Positions 26,588-36,599 of a stretch of 64,000 nt of DNA are shown here, in pieces. The first letter of the stretch is position 1. Each line of letters begins with the position of its first letter. The notes beneath the pieces are model-generated. The model worked only from the letters and a program-made list of their open reading frames with translations, searched no databases and was not told where the DNA came from. This stretch comes from Mytilus trossulus (lineage: Eukaryota; Mollusca; Bivalvia; Mytilida; Mytilidae), in NCBI RefSeq assembly GCF_036588685.1, contig NW_026963314.1, forward strand, positions 2,349,001 to 2,413,000, written 5' to 3'. A program made the translations under genes and the position numbers.

Positions 26588-26593
26588 TTTATT
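26588..26593 (-). promoter_or_regulatory. Polyadenylation signal, gene B
   Basis: AATAAA on the minus strand, about 135 nt downstream of the gene B stop codon. Confidence 0.45.
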
Positions 26594-26654
26594 TACATTT
26601 AACTGTCACAATAGATAGTGTACATTCAACGAGAATAATATAGTGTTTTTATAA

Positions 26655-26756
26655 TGTCTCTGCTACCATCCCTTACGCATGAGCGGAGCTTAGGTCTCTG
26701 CTATCTTCCTTACGCATATGTCTCTGCTACCATCCCTTTCGCATGGGCGGAGCCGT
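26655..26756 (-). repeat. Short tandem duplication of the gene B coding end
   Basis: Three imperfect copies of the sequence spanning the last codons and stop of gene B (ATGCGAAAGGGATGGTAG on minus) lie next to each other. The first, innermost copy is the functional end; the other two lie in the 3' untranslated region. Confidence 0.65.
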
Positions 26757-26983
26757 CGATGCAGGGGGTCTCTGACCACCCCCACCTCCATGTAGAAGAG
26801 CTTGTTGAACTTTCATCCATGCAATATTCCTCTTTTTCATCAGTCTTTCTCTGTCAGTAATTAGATCTCGTCTAACATGGCATACGATTGCTAAAGCTAA
26901 AGCTCCAATAACTAAGGTAAATAATAGTACTGCATACGCTATAATATTGTATAGAATAAAACATTCCACTCCCCAACGGAAAC
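26727..26983 (-). CDS. Gene B exon 3: transmembrane segment and tail
   Basis: Follows TTGTAG. It begins GFRWGVEC (juxtamembrane cysteine), then the helix IIAYAVLLFTLVIGALALAI and a basic stop-transfer VRRD. The tail has KKRNIAWMKVQQAL, then a glycine run and GQRPP, and ends RKGW. The same motifs in the same order occur in gene D. Confidence 0.85.
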
Positions 26984-29900
26984 CTACAATACACAATTTA
27001 GATTAATTGACATTAAATACATCTTATCGGGGGAAAACTGTGACATGAATAAAATTAAAGCAGTGATAAAGTTTGTAGGTGGAGGTCTTTGCTCTTCTAT
27101 ATACAAGTTGATTTAGTCTTGTAGTTTAACATCTCTCCTCGTTTTTCAATTATTTTTTTATTGTGAGTTGAGTATCTCATTGATGTTATACTTTGCACTT
27201 TTTACATATTTTATAATATGATTTAGACGAAACAATGTTTGGCTATACTAGTTTACGGCGTTTATATATGTTAAAAAAATCAATGACCACTTACTTAAAA
27301 AGAAAGAACAATTTGAAAGTTATATTTCTACACATTAATCCATGGAAACACCTGAAAAGTTCAAAATTCAGAATGTTGCTTTGAAGAAAAAGGAAAGGAA
27401 GTCAGCTTTTTCTTAATAACTAAATCTTCCTTAGTTTTGCCCTTCGTATTACTATGATCAGGGATTATAATATATTGACCTCTGCCGTCCTAGAGCAGTG
27501 GCTCGAAGTATATCTTTTCGCCTTCTGTAATTCTAAGATCAGGGATTTTAAGAGTTACCTTAAGTTTGCTCCTTGAATATGATGCACAAGGGTTCAACGT
27601 TTTAACAATGCCTTGGTTTTCCCGTTTGAATGGTTTTACACTAGTAATTTTGGGGCCCTTTATAGCTTGTTGTTCGGTGTGAGCCAAGGCTTGTTGTTCG
27701 GTGTGAGCCAAGGCTCCGTGTTGAAGGCCGTACTTTAACCTATAATGGTTTACTTTTTAAATTGTTATTTGGATTGAGAGTTGTCTCATTGGCACTCACA
27801 CCACATCTTCCTATATCTACTTACGTGTTCAAAAATTCGGGGATTTGAACTTTTACTTGTGTCCTCTGTGGAGCAAAGATAGGGGTTCAAACTTTTACGT
27901 GATACAAGAGTCGGGGATTTTGATGTTTACCTTTGCCCTCCGTGATACAAGTGCAAAAAATAACTGTATGAAGAGATTTAAGTCTTTACTTTTTCCTGCC
28001 CTCTCTGATACAGGGATCAGGAATTATGACTTTTACCTTTGCCCTACGTGATAAGGGATCAGGGATTAAGACTTTTACCTTTGCCCTCCGTGATAAGGGA
28101 TCAGGGAGTAAGACTTTTACCTTTGCCCTCCGTGATAAGGGATCAGGGATTAAGACTTTTACATTTGCCCTCCGTGATAAGGGATCAGAGATAAAGAAGT
28201 TAACCTTTGCCCACCGTGGAAAGGGATCAGGGATGAAGACTTTTACCTTTGCCCTCTGTGATACAAGGATCAGAGATAAAGACGTTTACCTTTGCCCACC
28301 GTGGAAAGGAATCAGGGATTAAGACTTTTACCTTTGCCCTCTGTATTACAAGGATCAGGGATTAAGACTTTTACCTTTGCCCTCTGTGATACAATGATCA
28401 GGGATAAAGACTTAATTGTGCCCTCTCTGATACAAGGATCAGGGATTAAGACGTTTACCTTTGCCCTCTGTGATACAGGGATCAAGAATTATGACTTTTA
28501 CCTTTGCCCTCCGTGATACAGGGATCAGGATTAAGACTTTTATCTTTGCCCTCTGTGATACACGGATCAGGATTAAGACGTTTATATTTGCCCTCCGTGA
28601 TACAGGGATCAGGGATTAAGACTTTTATGTTTGTCCATCGTAATAAGGGATCAGAGATTAAGACTTTTACCTTTGCCCTCCGTGATACAGGGATCAGGGA
28701 TTTCACATTCTTTGATGTAGTATTCTTTTCCTGTCCTTTCTGTCAATAGAAAACAATATACATTAACATATATAGTGTTACATATTTAGTCTTAGATGCA
28801 TGCTTGTTTATTAGTTTTAGTGGCTTTGAATTAGCTGTCAGTAACTGCGAGTACTGTCAGATCTGTTCTTAGTGTTTTGTTGTTGTTGGGATGTACAAGT
28901 ACCCGGCCACGTCCACTTGTATTAGTAGTATTTGTATTTTTATCCTTCTGATGAGTTTCTTAACTGATTTTTATAGTTCGTTCTTATGTTGTACTGTTAC
29001 ACGACTGTCCCAGGTTAAGGAAGGTTTGGGATCCCGCTAACATGTTTAACCCCGCCACATTCTGTATGTATGTGGCTGGCCCTAGTCAGGAGCCTTTAAT
29101 TCAGTGGTCACATACGTATGTGTTACATATTTGTTGTTCGTTCATTTTTTTGTACATGAATTAGGTCGTTATTTTCTCGTTTGAATTGTTTTACATTGTT
29201 ATGTCGGGGTCTTTTATAGCTGACTATGCGGTATGTGTTTTTTTCTCATTTACGAAGGCCATACGGTGACCTATGTATACTTGTGTCATTTGATCTCTTA
29301 TGGAGAACCTTCTCATTGGCAATCATACCACATCTTCTAATTGATATATATAATTACTTTGATTATTACAAATTATTCAATTCAAATTAATTTACATATT
29401 ATTCAATTCAAATTTATTTACAAAGTATTCAATTCAAATTAATTTACAAAATACAGTTAAATTGTTGTTGTTTGGTAGAGAGTTGTCTCATTTGCAATCA
29501 TACCACATCTTCATTTTTTTTTTATAAACAATTATATTTACTTTCATACAGCGCTGGTGTGGTACATGTATATCCGGTCTCTATCTCGTATCCGCTTGCA
29601 TTCGCCGTATTGACGATCCAGATATTTTCACACGAACAATTCCATTCAGTTCCCATCAAGTTCACACTCAATAGTAGGTCAAGGCCATCGAAGATCGTGG
29701 AGGAAATCTCGGTAAATGCATTGTACTGTAGTGAAATCTTCTCTAGTAAAACATTCTGAGAAAAATCATCTGCCCTTACGACGGTTAGTCCGAGATTGTC
29801 CAGTACTACGCTAACTAAATTAGTCTGTGAGTACAATAGTCCTTGTGGTAAAGTTGTACTAGGTAACGTAACACCAATCATAGCTAGTTCTCCTTTCGGA

Positions 29901-30421
29901 TCTGGAACGGTGGTTAGCTTCTGTATATCGAGACCGGTAAAGGCGTCATTAGCCAGAGTGGTCAATGAGCCACCGTACACCAAGAAGTAATTGAGTGAAC
30001 CTATGGCTGAGAAGGCTGATGACGTAAACCCACTGCTGATGACACAGTTGATAATTGATAGTTCCTGGAGGTACGACATCCCGGTAAATGTTCCCGAGAA
30101 TAAAAGTAGGGTGCCACCTGTGGAGCAGCGTATTTCTAGAGACGCTGGATAATCGGGATCAAGTGTTCCCATTCCAGAAAAACCTGAAAAAGTCGATGTT
30201 GGGTTACTGGCAGGAAGTTGTCCATGAACATTATAAATCTGCATCCTTTGTGGGATCGGACTAGAGAAGGATGAATACGACAAAGGAAGAGAAACCGATA
30301 GATAATCACATTCGTATACCCCTCGGGCTGAACCATCTGTATCAACGTAAGTACATCCAGATTGTGCTGCGCCTTTCACCATCACAGCGCCACACAACAA
30401 TACCACGAACAACATCAACAT
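26727..30421 (-). CDS. Gene B: LRR-ectodomain type I membrane receptor, three exons
   Basis: Complete paralogue of about 401 residues read from minus: exon 1 30421-29542, exon 2 28739-28671, exon 3 26983-26727, all with GT/AG borders and phase 1 introns. The predicted protein is secreted and membrane-anchored, with an extracellular LRR domain, a stalk, one helix and a basic tail. It is the only minus-strand member and faces gene C head to head across 1.9 kb. Intron 2 is largely a 43-bp tandem array built from the exon 2 donor. Intron 1 contains a nearly complete R1 repeat. Ligand and function are not predictable; invertebrate LRR surface proteins serve immunity, adhesion and development. Intron 1 retention would end the protein after six extra residues and give a soluble ectodomain. 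Confidence 0.85.
27430..28711 (-). repeat. 43-bp minisatellite copied from the gene B exon 2 splice donor
   Basis: About 20 tandem units, with older decayed units at 27430-27560 and an R1-like insertion at about 27650-27815. On minus each unit reads AATCCCTGATCCCTGTATCA, then CGGAGGGCAAAG/GTAAAAGTCTT. This is the last 32 nt of exon 2 plus the first 11 nt of the intron. The true exon lies at one edge of the array. The period is not a multiple of three, so using a distal copy as donor would shift frame. Confidence 0.85.
27650..27815 (+). repeat. R1-related dispersed repeat inside the gene B array
   Basis: Contains GGCTCCGTGTTGAAGGCCGT and ends near ACACCACATCTTCC. A related inverted copy is at 51690-51950. 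A short local duplication (TTGTTCGGTGTGAGCCAAGG twice) lies near its start. It interrupts the 43-bp array, so it is younger than the oldest units. Confidence 0.6.
28671..28739 (-). CDS. Gene B exon 2, LRR cap end
   Basis: 69 nt between a TATTGACAG acceptor and a GCAAAG/GTAAAA donor. It reads KRTGKEYYIKECEIPDPCIT and then EGK, with cysteines at positions 12 and 18 exactly as in D, E and F. I located it by this conserved spacing. Its last 32 nt plus 11 intron nt make the unit of the adjacent 43-bp array. Confidence 0.8.
28830..29340 (+). repeat. Dispersed repeat R1, nearly complete copy, in gene B intron 1
   Basis: Runs from AGCTGTCAGTAACTGCGAGT to ATCATACCACATCTTC. It covers the GATGTACAAGTACCCGGCCA and TAGCTGACTATGCGGTATG parts that occur separately elsewhere in the window. 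A truncated second 3' end lies at 29465-29520. Confidence 0.7.
29542..30421 (-). CDS. Gene B exon 1: signal peptide and LRR domain
   Basis: ATG in a good context (AAAATG). Signal peptide is about residues 1-19, with hydrophobic core LMLFVVLLCGAVMV. An N-terminal cysteine pair is at C23 and C38. LRR-type repeats fill the middle (for example YLQELSIINC, then LVSVVLDNLGLTVV and LLEKISLQYNAFTEI). The C-terminal cap has C262-x-C264 and C286. The exon ends GAAA/GTAAAT. Confidence 0.85.
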
Positions 30422-30455
30422 TTTAAATTTTTCTGATTTCGTGTTCGGAATAATT

Positions 30456-30473
30456 TTACATTCGCACCTCCAT
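30456..30473 (-). promoter_or_regulatory. Upstream AAATGGAGG motif and five-codon open frame, gene B
   Basis: ATGGAGGTGCGAATGTAA ends 34 nt before the gene B start. Genes C and G have ATGGCGG-headed short frames at nearly the same distance (ATG 43-52 nt upstream). It may be a small upstream frame or a YY1-like AANATGGCGG element near the transcription start. Confidence 0.35.
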
Positions 30474-30489
30474 TTTCCAAAATTGGCTG

Positions 30490-32280
30490 GTGTCGGATCT
30501 ATACTGTAAATATTGAACCATTTCTATATAAAAACATGTTAATCTTTTATTATCGCCTTAATCCTTTAATCCATAAGTGTAAGTAAGTTTTTAAATTATG
30601 GAAACAAGTAATTAAGTCTAATATTTATTATGTTTAGGAGATTATATTAATGAACAAACCCTGAAAGTATATAGAGATATGTGTATATGCATCAAGTCTC
30701 CAGGTTACACATCATTCTTAGATATTTTCCCCGTTAAAATCCATAAATATGAATCGTGATAATCAGTTATTCCGAGAACACAGTTATCAGCCTTTAATGA
30801 GTGGTACAAATATATATAGTCCCATTGGCTTTAAAACGAACAAAACATGTATGAAATTATTTTTTTTATCTAATCAAATTTTTTTTTTTACAAAATGAAG
30901 TGTTTTTTGTTAAAAAAAAATGCATTTTACAACTTTTACTGTAGTCGAACTTTACAATGTTAGACATTTCAAAATTAATCTCTAGGTGATTGTTCACATC
31001 ATGGTTGATCGCCATACGCCAAAGAATTAGTACATTGTGCGCAGCCTCCATTCAAATGGATAACCTCATCTTAACGTCTTCTGATTCCTGAAATAAGTCG
31101 ACTAATGTGTTGCTAAGCTAGCAGCAACCATTCTTAACGAAGGGTTTTGTTTATTTGAGGACTTGTTTGAACTGAGGTGTCCTTTCATGCAATTTACGTC
31201 AAAAAGTGTCCCATATATGATCGATATGGTTCAAATTCGGGCTACAATTGGGCCAAGGAAGATAAACCGAATTCCATTTGTTCGTAGGCAAAAGTCTCCG
31301 AAATGGTATTATCGCACGATAACCAGAAGCGATGAGCCGATCTCGAACAGCTCTTGTTTAAAGGCTCCTGTATGGTCATCATTCTCTTTTTAGGATCGTA
31401 TTGTTTGCAATGGGTTTCCTTCTGACCAACCTTCATTATGCATTATTTTCCCAAGCAGATGTTACAGCGGGTCTCATTGACCTAGGAAGGTCTTTAACAT
31501 CGTTTCTTGCCTGGTTTTTATTCCCAAAACGACTTATAGTGGAATGGTGATGACCAACAATACGTGCAATTATCACAGCGACATACACAATGTACCTGCT
31601 TCCCTCATGCTTGATATCTGCCAACTTGCTGAAGTTATGAGTTGCGGATGACCAATTACAAGGTATCAATAACATAAACTAATAAACTTGGTTAATAAAG
31701 TGTTGAAAACAAAAAGGATAAAAACATCTGTTTTAGTCTTTACGAGTACAGTAGCTGCATGTGCAGATAGGAACTGATAGAGTCGGTATTTATTGATTAA
31801 AATCAGCTGTTATTTAAATAATGTTTAACTAGTTCTATTTCAAAAATTTATTTAACAAAAAAATAAAAAGTGTTTTTTTTTAATTTGAATTTCAATTTGG
31901 TGTTGCAATACTTTTTTCTATGTGTATATTTAGAGGTGAATTATCATTTATTTTTGTTTGTTTACTTTTTTTATTTCAATAGATCTTTCTAAGTTTTTAG
32001 ATCGTACTGTTTCAATAAGCATGTAATATTTGCCACTACGTAGATGTAGAGCAGCTAACAATAAAACAATACTTTAGTGCATACCAGGGTTTATTCTTAA
32101 ATAGAGCAAATACTAATTTGTCACGATTAAAGAATAAACATTCTTAATAATCCAGATTAAATATATTTTTGTTAATTGTAAAATGCTATATTAAAGTACA
32201 ACCGTTATATGTCTATATATTATAAACCAGTTTTATAGGATCAAAGATTAGGAATTAAGATCGTTGTTATTTTGAGAGAA
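30490..32280. other. Shared 5' region between divergent genes B and C
   Basis: 1.9 kb separates the two start codons. It holds AT-rich DNA, a degenerate Tc1-like transposase at 31150-31680 and a transposon-end sequence at about 31895-31920. Core promoters cannot be placed with confidence. Confidence 0.5.
31150..31680 (-). pseudogene. Degenerate Tc1-like transposase fragment
   Basis: On minus, the N-terminal part (31675-31436) has a helix-turn-helix-like IARIVGHHHSTISRF followed by a DLPRSMRP hook-like linker. Further on, in shifted frames, come VRDRLIASGYRAIIPFRRL and WPNCSPNLNHIDHIWDTF, which is the Tc1 WPxxSPDLNPIEhxWd block. Stops and frameshifts separate the parts, and the catalytic middle between them is deleted. 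It is therefore a dead copy. No full terminal repeats were confirmed. Confidence 0.75.
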
Positions 32281-32283
32281 AAA

Positions 32284-32301
32284 ATGGCGGACAGAAAATA
32301 A
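32284..32301 (+). promoter_or_regulatory. Upstream ATGGCGG motif and five-codon open frame, gene C
   Basis: AAAATGGCGG followed by a stop five codons on, with its ATG 43 nt before the gene C start. Comparable motifs precede B and G. Confidence 0.35.
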
Positions 32302-32326
32302 GAAAATTAGAGAGACAATAAGGAAT

Positions 32327-33182
32327 ATGGCACTTCTTTTAACCATTCTGATGTTTTGTATCTACAATAGTGATGCAGCAACACCTACCGGATGTACAGG
32401 GGATAGTTCCGATAGCTCTATCATTCATTACACGTGCGACAAGACAAGTATCGGTGGATCTATCAGTTTCGCTGGATTCACAGATTCTGAGCCACAGAGG
32501 CTAACCATCTACAGCGCCAGTGGTACAGTTTCCGCGGGAACATTTAGCGGTTTCAGCGCATTTAGTGGTGTTAACTCTGATTACCCGGCTACCCTTCAGT
32601 TCCTATGTACAGGCTCACTTACGTTTTCTACAGGGACGTTCGGTGATCTCGGGTATTTTGAGGAGGTTTTTATCAAAGATTGTACTACTTCCTTGATTGC
32701 CAGTATGTTTAATAGTCTTGGAACGGCAAACAAAGTATCGATCAGTGGCGGAACACTTTCAACCATTGATGCTGGCACCTTCACAAGCCTCGACATCACA
32801 CCAATATCCACAACAGCAAGTCCAAGAGGAGAATTGAGCATCAAGAACGTAGTACTAACGCCAGGAACATTTCCCTCGACATTCTTTAATCCACTGACGA
32901 ATATTAAATTCATATATTTGGAGAATCTAGGCCTGACATCTGTTGATGCTGCGTGGTTCAGCAGTAACACAGCCCTCGTATATCTGTCTCTGGCTAACAA
33001 TCAGATCACAACACTCCCGAGTACTATGTTTGATACAACATTGGCGTTACTGTATATCAATTTACACGGGGCTCCTTTGGATTGTACAGATACTAGTACC
33101 ACTTGGTATTATGATTACACTGTAGCCAACAACATCACCTTTGACGGAGCAGCTGTCTGTTCCACTCCAGCTGCTGAACAAT
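32327..33182 (+). CDS. Gene C exon 1: signal peptide and LRR domain
   Basis: Start AATATGG has a favourable context. Signal peptide is about residues 1-17 (LLLTILMFCIYNSDA). Cysteines: C23 and C37 at the N-terminus, C94 and C119 in the middle, C253 and C278 in the cap. The usual C-x-C of the cap is CTD here. LRR motifs include IKFIYLENLGLTSVDAAWF and LVYLSLANNQITTLPSTMF. An N-glycosylation site NNIT is near residue 268. The exon ends CAAT/GTAAGT. Confidence 0.85.
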
Positions 33183-36100
33183 GTAAGTAATCACTTGGTA
33201 TTATGACTACGCTGTAGCCAATAACATCATTTTTGACGGAGCAGCTGTCTGGTCCACTCCAGCTGCTGAACAATGTACTAATCACTTGGTATTATGACTA
33301 CGCTGTAGCCAACAACATCACTTTTGACGGAGCAGCTGTCTGTTCAACTCCAGCTGCTGAACAATGTAAGTAATCACTTGGTATTATGACTACGCTGTAG
33401 CCAATAACATCACTTTTGACGGAGCAGCTGTCTGGTCCACTCCAGCTGCTGAACAATGTAAGTAATCACTTGGTATTATGACTACGCTGTAGCCAATAAC
33501 ATCACTTTTGACGGAGCAGCTGTCTGGTCCACTCCAGCTGCTGAACAATGTAAGTAATCACTTGGTATTATGACTACGCTGTAGCCAATAACATCACTTT
33601 TGACGGAGCAGCTGTCTGGTCCACTCCAGCTGCTGAACAATGTAAATTATCTCTTGGTATTATGACTATACTGTAGCCAATAACATCACTTTTGATGAAG
33701 CAGTTGTTTGTTTCACTCCGGCTGCTGAACAATGTAAGCTATCACTCTGTATTATGATTACACTGTAGCCAATAACATCACTTTTGTTGAAGCAGCTGTC
33801 ATTTCTAGCCTAAGTGTAAGTAATCAAGTGCATAGTGTATAATAGTTTGATTCTGTCAAATGAATTTAGTATTGTGTGGTATTATGTCATTCGTAATAGC
33901 GTAAGTTAATGAGTGTGTCATGTCATAACAATATTCGAAAAACGAATTCAAAGTAATCTTTTTGTCTTTTAAATCTATCAAACAAAGGGTATAACAGTCA
34001 ACGTTAAGCAAACAACAATTAATCAATCAGTATAATTCTGGTGAACAAGATCAATATTGAAGTCAAGGTCATTATGATACTAAAATAACAAAAATAGTGA
34101 TCTTCGAAGAAAATCACTACTTGATCATAAAATCCGTACTTGATCAGAAAATCAGTACTTGATCAGAAAATCAGTACTTGATCAGAAAATCCGTACTTGA
34201 TCAGAAAATCAGTACTTGATCAGAAAATCAGTACTTCAGAATACAACAAAACAAACCAATTGTTATGAAATATTCAAGATGTGTGATTACTACTTCCAGA
34301 TAAAAGTTTAACAGTTTGGGCACAGGCGTTTGCAACATCAACTGATGCATGCAAAGGGGAAATGGGTAAGACTTCGTTTTATTTATATATCATTTTCATC
34401 TGTATACATGTTAATTTTTTGGTACTTGTGATGGTGACAAAACTTGTTTCCCTCTAAATTTATTTTATTACACGAATGATTTTACTATATATTTATTTGT
34501 TTCATTTCTTTTTTTTTTAAAGAAAGAATGGAAACAGCTATTTATCCATGACCTTAATCCGTCGTGCACTTGACAAAACCAACATCAAAATGTATTAATT
34601 TTTCGTCATCGTAAAAAGTAAAATCACAAAGATACTGAACTTAGAGGAAAATCAATTCGGAAAGTTCATCACATGGCTAAATCAAATAACAAAAGGCATA
34701 AAAAACGAATGGACAAGAACTGTCATATTCCTGACTCGGTACAGTGTTTTCAAATGTAGAAAAAAAAGTCAAAATATGGGTACATCAGTCATCATCGTGT
34801 TACAATTTTAAAAGGAACAATCACAGGAAGACACCAATACTCAGAAGAAGATCCCTTAATTAACTGATTAGTAGGCAGACGATTAATTGCAAATCATGTT
34901 ACTTGTTACATGAAACCATGCCAACGTTCTGGTATGATAGTAAATAGTTATCAAAAGTACCAGGATTATAATTTTATACGCCAGACGCGCGTTTCGTCTA
35001 CATAAGACTCATCAGTGACGCTCAGATCAAAATAGTTAAAAAGCCAAACAAATACAAAGTTGAAGAGCATTGATGACCCAAAATTCCAAAAAAGTTTTGC
35101 CAAATACGGCTAAGGTAATCTACTCCTGGGGTAAGAAAATCCTTAGTTTTTCGAAAAATTCAAAGTTTTATAAACAGAAAATTTATAATATGACCATATA
35201 ATTGATATTCATGTCAACACCGAAGTGCTGACTACTGGGCTGGTGATACCCTCGGGGACGAAACGTCAACCAGCAGTGGCATCGACCAGAAATAGAGTTC
35301 ATGTTATTCTGTAGATAATCGGAACCAAAATTTAACATTTGCAGGAACGATTTGGAGACTGAATGCAATTAGTTGCAGAAAAATTATGTTCCAACACATA
35401 TTTCACTAAACATATATTATGATATTAGAACTTTTTGGTATAATGCTCTTCAACTTTGTACTTGTTTGCTTTTATAAATATTTTGATTTGAGCGTCCCAG
35501 ATGAGTCTTATGTAGACGAAACGCGCGTCTAGCGTACTAAATTATAATTCTGGTACTTTTGATAACTATTAACACCACTGGGTCGATGCCACTGCTGGTT
35601 GACGTTTCCTCCCCGAGGGTATCACCAGCCCAGTAGTCAACACTTCGGTGTTGACATGAATATCAATAATGTGGTCATTTTTATAAATTTCCTGTTTACA
35701 AAACTTTGAATTTTTCGAAAAACTAAGGATTTTCTTATCCCAGGCATAGATTACTTTAGGCGTATTTGGCACAACTTTTGGAATTTTGGATCCTCTATGC
35801 TCTTCAACTTGTAATTGACTGTTTGGTTTTATAAAAATTTTGATTTGAACGTCACCGATGAGTCTTATGTACACGAAACGCGCGTCTGGCGTACTAAATT
35901 GTAATCCTGGTACTTTTGATAATTATTGTCTGTGTTCTATAGGAATTAATTTTTGTGGCTTATCAATTCGATTACATACACGTATGTATACACGTGTTTG
36001 CTGTCATAAAGTCCACCAATGAAGTATGACTTAACATCTTGTATTGGTTTATGTTTTATAGGAATAGTAGTCGGCGGCTCTTGCATTGGTTTATTCCAGT

Positions 36101-36282
36101 TGATCTGTTACTGTGTGACATTTGTGTGTCTGATATTTGGTATCGTTGCCCTTATACTGGTAATATATCTACGTCGCAGTACATTGAGAGCGAAGCAAGA
36201 CAATGGAAGTAAGGGAAACCAAAGGCAAGAGAAGAGGAAAGGAGGAAGACGGGAGAAAAGAGATTCAAATGCATGGACTTAA
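32327..36282 (+). CDS. Gene C: divergent LRR-ectodomain membrane receptor, three exons
   Basis: About 380 residues: exon 1 32327-33182, exon 2 34300-34365, exon 3 36062-36282, phase 1 introns. The architecture is as in the other members, but it is the odd one of the cluster. It lacks two of the four cap cysteines (D at 255, A at 297) that form one predicted disulphide. Its tail stops at the tryptophan of the shared motif (NAWT then TAA), and the exon 1 donor is followed by seven further tandem copies of that junction. The frame is open throughout and the splice sites are intact, so it may be a working variant or an early pseudogene. Intron 2 contains a one-kilobase foldback repeat. Read-through of intron 1 would stop after two codons and give a soluble form. 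Confidence 0.8.
33099..33830 (+). repeat. 92-bp minisatellite copied from the gene C exon 1 splice donor
   Basis: The last ~85 nt of exon 1 and the first intron bases are repeated seven more times, degrading toward the 3' end. Each unit contains ACTCCAGCTGCTGAACAATG with the donor CAAT/GTAAGT; the second copy has the donor changed to GTACTA. The first unit is the real exon end. Units carry coding-like sequence but are out of frame with one another and begin with the in-frame stop TGT AAG TAA. Confidence 0.88.
34123..34242 (+). repeat. 19-bp tandem repeat in gene C intron 1
   Basis: About six copies of a 19-bp unit, ATCAGTACTTGATCAGAAA, with single-base variants. It lies 58 bp before exon 2 and does not resemble the exon border. 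Confidence 0.85.
34300..34365 (+). CDS. Gene C exon 2, LRR cap end lacking one cysteine
   Basis: 66 nt between ACTTCCAG and ATGG/GTAAGA. It reads YKSLTVWAQAFATSTDACKG and then EMG after joining. It aligns without gaps to gene D exon 2: position 12 (cysteine in the other members) is alanine, position 18 is still cysteine. Confidence 0.75.
34943..35927. mobile_element. Foldback repeat R5 in gene C intron 2
   Basis: The left arm (34943-35285) and right arm (about 35578-35927) are inverted copies. Both ends carry TATCAAAAGTACCAGGATTA or its complement, followed by the GACGCGCGTTTCGTCTACAT motif. A third partial copy (about 35440-35572) sits between them. Related fragments occur at 41935-42110, 42535-42590 and 55500-55535. 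I recognise the CGCGCGTTTCGTCTAC motif as a common mussel repeat. Confidence 0.75.
36062..36282 (+). CDS. Gene C exon 3: transmembrane segment and truncated tail
   Basis: Follows TTTTATAG. It starts GIVVGGSC, then the helix LICYCVTFVCLIFGIVALIL and YLRRS. The tail is very basic (QRQEKRKGGRREKRDSNAWT) and ends just where other members continue into W-x-K-V-Q and the PP motif. Confidence 0.8.
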
Positions 36283-36585
36283 TTATCAACTTTGTATCTA
36301 ATGATACATGTAAAAGACAAAGACGTTTGAGATTATCCATTGGACACGCTGAACATTTTATTTGTTTCATTATTAAATTACTTTTACTCATGAATTTTTC
36401 CATTGGTTATTAAAAGGTGAAATTGTCAATGTTGTATCATGATTTAGAATTCTAGTTTATATCAATCCGTACTTTTTCAATATCAAATTTCATTTCTCAG
36501 TATAGTTCTATATTCTAGACAGTAACTGTTTTTAATGACTACGCGTCATAACAGTGTATACAGTACTGTATAAAAACAAACGAAC

Positions 36586-36591
36586 AATAAA
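36586..36591 (+). promoter_or_regulatory. Polyadenylation signal, gene C
   Basis: AATAAA about 300 nt after the stop. No closer canonical hexamer was seen. Confidence 0.4.
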
Positions 36592-36599
36592 TTAAAATC

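Noticed and set aside
28026-28749. Plus-strand open frames with repeated TFALRDKGSG-type peptides
   Set aside because: Antisense reading of the gene B exon 2 array. The sense information is on minus.
32596-33000. 134-codon minus-strand open frame within gene C exon 1, and the 120-codon one at 49208-49570 within gene F exon 1
   Set aside because: Antisense shadows of well-supported LRR exons, with no independent features.
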